Position numbers and translations under genes: made by a program. Source: Prevotella melaninogenica (GTDB lineage Bacteria > Bacteroidota > Bacteroidia > Bacteroidales > Bacteroidaceae). From it: a stretch of DNA of 8,110 nucleotides. Below, piece after piece: positions 5,027 to 8,110 of the stretch. Within the stretch, counting starts at the first letter, position 1. Every line of letters begins with the position of its first letter. Location: NCBI RefSeq assembly GCF_003609775.1, contig NZ_AP018051.1:1-8110 (forward strand). Reading direction: 5' to 3'. The notes under the pieces are model-generated. The model saw only the letters and a program-made list of their open reading frames with translations, did no database searches and was not told the origin of the DNA.

Positions 5027-6043
5027 ATGGCAAGACCTGTTGAAGAAAACAAGAATGTTATTCAGTCCTATATGCTTACGGCTGCTCGATACGATTTTAG
5101 TGTATATGAAAAGCGTATCTTATACCGCCTTGTGGAGTTGGCGCAAGCCGAATTGCAGGGCAAAGACTTTGTAGAATGGATTGGTATGAGAGTAGAAACA
5201 AATCTGTTCGGTGACAAGGATATCACAATGCCAGTGCGTTGTATTCTTGCCAACGAGGAAGACAAAAATTATGTTTTGGCAAAGAAAGCCTTTAAAGCTA
5301 TGTCAAGCCGTACTATCGAGCAGACTAAAGGAAATGTTTGGTATCTCGACCACATGCTGGAGAGAGTAAGGGTAAATTTGGGTACTGGAGTAGCAAAATT
5401 CCGTGTATCTCCTAACGTCTGGAACATAGTGTTAGACTTCACAAAGGGGTATCGCAAATACGAATTAAAAACTACGTTGCAGTTCAAATCCGTCTACTCA
5501 ATGCGTTTCTATGAACTTCTAAGCGGACAAACAAACCCCTTAGATTATTCTTTAGAGGAACTTCGTAAAATGTTCTCACTTGAGAAGAAATTTAAGGCTG
5601 TTGCTGATATCGAAAGATATGTTCTTGAAGTAGCCCAAAAGGAACTTGACGAAAGCAGCCCTTATTCGTTCACTTGGAAAAGGCAGGAAGTTGCATCGAG
5701 GGGGCGCAATGGAAAGAAAGTTGTCGGTTACACGTTCTATCCAAAGTATATTCAGAAGAACAAAGACCCACAGCTTGAACAGAAAGAACTGCAAGCAAAG
5801 GTTGGCAACATTGCAGGTGCTTATGGTATGCTTGACAGGGCTGTATCTGATTATCTTCTGTACAATCTGAATATGACCAAAGAGGAAATAAACGCTAACA
5901 AAGCTTTGTTCTTGACGGCTCAACAGACATTGCCAAACCTTGTCGAACACCTTGCAGACCTAAGAGAAAGAGCTGCACGAAGTGGCAAAGGCACCGGCTG
6001 GATCATCAACGGACTAAAGGGAAAAATAAAAAAGGGGAAATAA
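5027..6043 (+). CDS. Replication initiator, Rep_3 (RepB) family, replicon 2
   Basis: This 338-aa paralogue of the initiator at 300 should act on the iterons at 4669-4746. YEKRILYRLVELAQ (27-40) marks WH1. LDFTKGYRKYEL (136-147) leads into FKSVYSMRFYELLSGQT (153-169) and WH2, which ends near KVVGYTFYPKY. The C-terminus is basic (GWIINGLKGKIKKGK). About half the residues match copy 1. The region about 45-130 is the most different and has small indels, which fits a different DNA target. The start, MAR, sits 12 bases after the 64-aa gene. Frame and motifs are intact, so both replicons look functional. Confidence 0.93.
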   Translation: MARPVEENKNVIQSYMLTAARYDFSVYEKRILYRLVELAQAELQGKDFVEWIGMRVETNLFGDKDITMPVRCILANEEDKNYVLAKKAFKAMSSRTIEQTKGNVWYLDHMLERVRVNLGTGVAKFRVSPNVWNIVLDFTKGYRKYELKTTLQFKSVYSMRFYELLSGQTNPLDYSLEELRKMFSLEKKFKAVADIERYVLEVAQKELDESSPYSFTWKRQEVASRGRNGKKVVGYTFYPKYIQKNKDPQLEQKELQAKVGNIAGAYGMLDRAVSDYLLYNLNMTKEEINANKALFLTAQQTLPNLVEHLADLRERAARSGKGTGWIINGLKGKIKKGK

Positions 6044-6058
6044 CTTGCATCAGATAAT

Positions 6059-6151
6059 ATGAACGTTGGAATTTTAATGATGATCTTCGTCATCGCAATA
6101 GCCAATATTGGCGGTATTTATTTCTATCTCCAAGACAAAAAGCAAAACTAA
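6059..6151 (+). CDS. 30-aa membrane microprotein (copy 2)
   Basis: Second copy of the peptide at 1298-1390, identical except A3V and I11V. It follows the rep stop by 15 bases. A hydrophobic helix (about residues 3-24) precedes the charged end QDKKQN. The preceding bases TTGCATCAGATAAT are the same in both copies. It probably shares the rep transcript. Role unknown; a small membrane toxin or a membrane tether are possibilities, without direct evidence for either. Confidence 0.6.
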   Translation: MNVGILMMIFVIAIANIGGIYFYLQDKKQN

Positions 6152-6160
6152 GTACAAAAA

Positions 6161-6235
6161 CTTGCACCAGGTGCAAAGCCTTTCCCACTACATGCAAGAT
6201 TTGCATCTGATGCAAGATTTTGCGTGAGGTGGGAA
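6161..6235. repeat. TTGCA/TGCAA palindromes after replicon 2
   Basis: TTGCACCAGGTGCAA (6162-6176), TGCAA-gat-TTGCA (6193-6205) and TTGCATCTGATGCAA (6201-6215) match the cluster after replicon 1. Where the bases differ, both arms have changed so that symmetry is kept. TTCCCAC (6182-6188) also pairs with GTGGGAA (6229-6235), giving an outer stem that copy 1 lacks. No gene follows, so here the cluster may act as the end of the rep transcript. Confidence 0.75.
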
Positions 6236-6253
6236 TTTTGGTTTATAGGGGGG

Positions 6254-6366
6254 CGTTTCGTTTCGCTGCGCTTTCTCTTCACTATGTGCGCAGGGTGTTC
6301 CGTTCCTCCACACCATCGGGCGCACTGATTAACCGCTGTCGCTTTTCGGTGCTGGTCGCTATGGGG
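6254..6366. repeat. 113-bp inverted repeat, right copy
   Basis: Exact reverse complement of 4319-4431. Its right edge carries the small hairpin GGGG-aga-CCCC (6363-6373), where the left copy has GGGGG-cacg-CCCCC. Recombination between the copies would flip the replicon 2 segment, and hairpin formation would place it in a loop of about 1.8 kb. No transposase gene is present. Confidence 0.9.
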
Positions 6367-6656
6367 AGACCCCTATACCCCCATGACGCAATAAAATTGC
6401 GATTTCCTACGCTCATTCGAGCAGCTTAACAGCTTATCAGATTGTATCATGACACACTCTAATTTGCCATTTATTTTCGTTTTAACGGCTTTTTTCTCTT
6501 TCGAAGATAAATTCTACCTAAAATTTCATTTAACCCTTCAGAAAGGCTTAAAATGCTTTTTAGAGATTTCAGATAACGCTTTCTAATGGGAAAGATAAAA
6601 AAAAGTATCGTTTGCGTTTGCGCAGAGCAAAATGATATAGAAAAATGTTTTAAACC
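6367..6656. other. Intergenic region without clear genes
   Basis: A/T-rich stretch. CGCAAT-aaa-ATTGCG (6387-6401) is a small hairpin. A 90-codon leftward frame (6743-6471) runs through both this region and the palindrome at 6657-6785; it has no visible motif or promoter and I do not call it. I see nothing else. Confidence 0.5.
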
Positions 6657-6785
6657 TTTTACATTGGGAGGTAGCCTAATACCCCCCTCTCCTCGTGAGG
6701 GGGTATAGACACCCCTCACGAGGAGGGGGACTACGTGCGGCAAGCCGTGTCTATATTAGGCTCTCCGAGGGTTGACAATGTAAAA
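6657..6785. repeat. 129-bp nested palindrome
   Basis: Outer arms TTTTACATTG (6657-6666) and CAATGTAAAA (6776-6785) are perfect. Inside them GGAG (6667-6670) pairs with CTCC (6763-6766), then AGCCTAATA (6673-6681) with TATTAGGCT (6754-6762), then a 12-bp hairpin CCTCGTGAGGGG (6691-6702) and CCCCTCACGAGG (6712-6723). TATAGACAC (6704-6712) can instead pair with GTGTCTATA (6747-6755), which competes with parts of the other stems. It could be a cruciform, a single-strand origin, a MITE-like remnant or an RNA switch. No target-site duplication is obvious. Confidence 0.75.
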
Positions 6786-6788
6786 AAC

Positions 6789-7220
6789 AGGGGGTGGTCC
6801 CTGACCCCATAAGACGAGAGACCACCCCCCCTGATAATTTCATTTCAGGGACCACCCCTTCTAAAATAAATAAATATCACAATTTCAATAAATTACAAGG
6901 CCAGGGACCACCCCCAGGGACCACCCCAAAATACCAAAGATTAGGGGGTGGTCCCTGGCTCGCAAAAACGAGAGACCACCCCCCTGATAATTTCATTTCA
7001 GGGACCACCCCCAGGGACCACCCCTTCTAAAATAAATAAATATCACAATTTCAATAAATTACAAGGCCAGGGACCACCCCCAGGGACCACCCCCAAAATA
7101 TCAAAGATTAGGGGGTGGTCCCTGACTCGCAAAAACGAGAGACCACCCTTTGATAATTTTTATATAAGGGACCACCCCCCAGGGACCACCCCTAAGTTTA
7201 TCAGAGACCACCCCCCTGGA
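6789..7220. repeat. Higher-order repeat array of a 13-mer
   Basis: The 13-mer CAGGGACCACCCC occurs eight times exactly in forward orientation (for example 6846, 6902, 6915, 6999, 7012, 7068, 7081, 7180) and three times reversed (6791, 6945, 7112), with several near-copies. These form larger units starting at 6789, 6943 and 7110. The second is 13 bp longer, by one extra 13-mer, and the third is shortened. Each unit opens with a hairpin, GGGGGTGGTC against GACCACCCCC, in units 2 and 3 with an inner CTCG/CGAG stem. Open frames through it encode only low-complexity PPPGTTP repeats and are not genes. Confidence 0.9.
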
Positions 7221-7236
7221 ACTACAAAATTAGTCC

Positions 7237-7506
7237 CTACTTGTCATCATAATGCCCCATAGCCGATAATACAAGTACAACGATTGTCGTATCGTTAACT
7301 ATGTAGCGCAGACGGTTCTTCTTATCGAGTTTCCTCGACCACATGCCATCAACATAACGAAGCTGATGTGGGTGTCCTGTGCCAGTGTATGGATGTTCCC
7401 GAAGTTCGGCTAATAAAAGTTTTAATTTTTTGTATGCCTGCGCATCAGACTTTCTTAGCCTGGCTATTTCCTTTTGGGATTGTTCCGTGAAATCTAATTC
7501 ATACAT
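7237..7506 (-). CDS. YoeB/Txe-family mRNA interferase toxin
   Basis: The 89-aa protein has the YoeB pattern: PYTGTGHPHQL (39-49), the signature GMWSRKL (54-60), RLRYIV (65-70) and a C-terminal GHY (84-86). In E. coli YoeB the ribosome-dependent cleavage uses E46, R65, H83 and the terminal tyrosine. R65, H85 and Y86 have clear equivalents. The E46 position is H47 here (GHPHQL against GKPEPL), so the general base seems replaced; this may be a subfamily trait. It starts 8 bases inside the end of the antitoxin gene, the usual coupling. It ends just beside the repeat array, whose hairpins may stop its transcript. Confidence 0.88.
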   Translation of the reverse strand: MYELDFTEQSQKEIARLRKSDAQAYKKLKLLLAELREHPYTGTGHPHQLRYVDGMWSRKLDKKNRLRYIVNDTTIVVLVLSAMGHYDDK

Positions 7507-7756
7507 GGCCTGTACGCTCTAAAAAATCATCAAGACTTTCCCATTTCTCCATACGGCTAATACGACCATTCTTCAAATCGTCTAAGCCTTTTTGGATAGA
7601 CAGAAGTTCTTCCCTTGTAAGCATATCCTCGTCTTTTGCAACGCTGATAAGGATAGGCTGTGCGTTTCTCCGAGCTACATAGATTGTTTCATGAGCTGCC
7701 AAATCAAAGTATTTCTTTTGATTGGCTCTAAATTCTCTTGTGCTTATTACCTGCAT
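7499..7756 (-). CDS. Phd/YefM-family antitoxin
   Basis: From ATG 7756 this is an 85-aa protein. The N-terminal part MQVISTREFRANQKKYFDLA and the following IYVARRNAQPILIS give the Phd/YefM DNA-binding fold. The C-terminal part (about 45-85, ending DDFLERTGHV) is acidic and should wrap the toxin. It would block the YoeB-type toxin and repress the promoter, more strongly as a complex. A longer frame up to 7792 includes the promoter and is rejected. The -7 box lies 24 bases upstream. The gene overlaps the toxin start by 8 bases. Confidence 0.88.
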   Translation of the reverse strand: MQVISTREFRANQKKYFDLAAHETIYVARRNAQPILISVAKDEDMLTREELLSIQKGLDDLKNGRISRMEKWESLDDFLERTGHV

Positions 7757-7780
7757 ATTGATAAAATATAGTTTCCACTG

Positions 7781-7809
7781 CAAATATAACACTTTATTCT
7801 AAAATAAAG
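7781..7809 (-). promoter_or_regulatory. Promoter and operator of the YefM/YoeB-type operon
   Basis: Minus-strand TATATTTG (7788 to 7781) is a good -7 box. Directly upstream, CTTTATT (7792-7798) and AATAAAG (7803-7809) form a perfect dyad with a 4-base centre, covering the space before and near the -33 region. It is a likely operator for antitoxin binding. No clear TTTG -33 is seen. Confidence 0.7.
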
Positions 7810-8060
7810 CGCATTTGTGTACTTATTTTTTCCAAAAAACACAAAATACGCATATTTTTGTACTTATTTGTGTACACCGCCATAAAAACGTTATTATCCT
7901 ATCAATACCCCCTACCCCCAAGGGGGGGGTGTTTTTGTTTTTATTTTTCGGTCGATAAAGGCAACCCCCGACCCGTAAATAACTTTATCTCTGTTATAGA
8001 CAACGTCTGTTATGTCTATCCTCGCGCGCGCGCATTATGCGAGAAAAAGGGGGTCTAACT
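7810..8060. other. Upstream origin region of replicon 1
   Basis: No gene is supported. GTACTTATTT (7819-7828 and 7860-7869) and TTTGTGTAC (7814-7822 and 7867-7875) are direct repeats. AAAACGTTATT (7885-7895) and CCCCCAAGGGGG (7915-7926) match the replicon 2 region, and a T-rich run follows the latter. ATAGACA (7996-8002) pairs with TGTCTAT (8013-8019). A pure CG alternation (8023-8033), able to form Z-DNA, sits about 28 bases before the first iteron. No DnaA box was recognised. Confidence 0.55.
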
Positions 8061-8096
8061 ATCACAAATTTAATGCTAAATATCACAAATTTAATG
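8061..8096. repeat. Replicon 1 iterons, first and second copies
   Basis: ATCACAAATTTAATG at 8061-8075 and 8082-8096, 21 bases start to start, exactly matching the copy at 5-19. The set continues over the window ends, so the ends are probably adjacent in a circle. Likely binding sites of the initiator at 300-1277. Confidence 0.88.
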
Positions 8097-8110
8097 TTGT
8101 TTTTTATTTT

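Noticed and set aside
4319..6366. Composite transposon carrying replicon 2
   Set aside because: The inverted repeats lack a transposase, and no target-site duplication is visible outside them.
6471..6743. Leftward 90-codon frame
   Set aside because: Its first third is the nested palindrome, the rest is K/L/R-rich A/T DNA, with no motif, promoter or related frame.
6789..7220. CRISPR array
   Set aside because: Units occur in both orientations, spacers are themselves repeated, and there are no cas genes. VapD resembles Cas2 in fold only.
6794..7262. Rightward frames rich in PPPGTTP repeats
   Set aside because: Low-complexity translation of the 13-mer array; two overlapping frames give the same motif, as expected of a 13-base repeat, with no promoter.

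Overview
The window looks like a complete or nearly complete small mobilizable plasmid of a Bacteroidota bacterium. Four promoters fit the Bacteroidota pattern TAnnTTTG; at least three of them also have TTTG 19-20 bases upstream. The initiator, relaxase and toxin-antitoxin families are those common on Bacteroides/Prevotella-type plasmids. Iterons at the far right end continue at base 5, so the molecule is probably an 8110-bp circle cut inside an origin. I cannot name a species.

Layout. Replicon 1 spans the ends: iterons (8061-8096, then 5-19), a dyad operator on a promoter (27-67), a 64-aa protein (93-287), a Rep_3 initiator (300-1277), a 30-aa membrane microprotein (1298-1390) and a cluster of TTGCA/TGCAA palindromes (1400-1455). 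Next comes a VapD-type toxin gene with a small overlapping upstream partner (1511-1968). A shared terminator (1977-2010) separates it from a leftward mobilization operon: MobC-like RHH protein, relaxase, coiled-coil membrane protein (4021 down to 2000). Its promoter (about 4160-4191) lies upstream of a probable oriT (4055-4128).

Replicon 2 (about 4480-6235) repeats the whole replicon 1 module: hairpin, iterons, dyad promoter, 64-aa protein, initiator, 30-aa microprotein, palindromes. Its iteron sequence is completely different. A perfect 113-bp inverted repeat (4319-4431 and 6254-6366) brackets it. To the right lie a 129-bp nested palindrome (6657-6785), a GC-rich repeat array built from a 13-mer (6789-7220) and a leftward YefM/YoeB-type toxin-antitoxin pair (7237-7756).

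How it works together. Two independent iteron initiators would replicate the plasmid, each probably repressing its own promoter. The relaxase set gives transfer by a helper's conjugation machinery. Two addiction-type modules would keep it in the population; I see no ParA/ParB genes. The most unusual signals are the paired replicon modules, in which the flanking microproteins are nearly identical while initiator and iterons have diverged; palindromes that differ by paired base changes; and the 13-mer array, whose unit also sits in the loop of the oriT-like hairpin.
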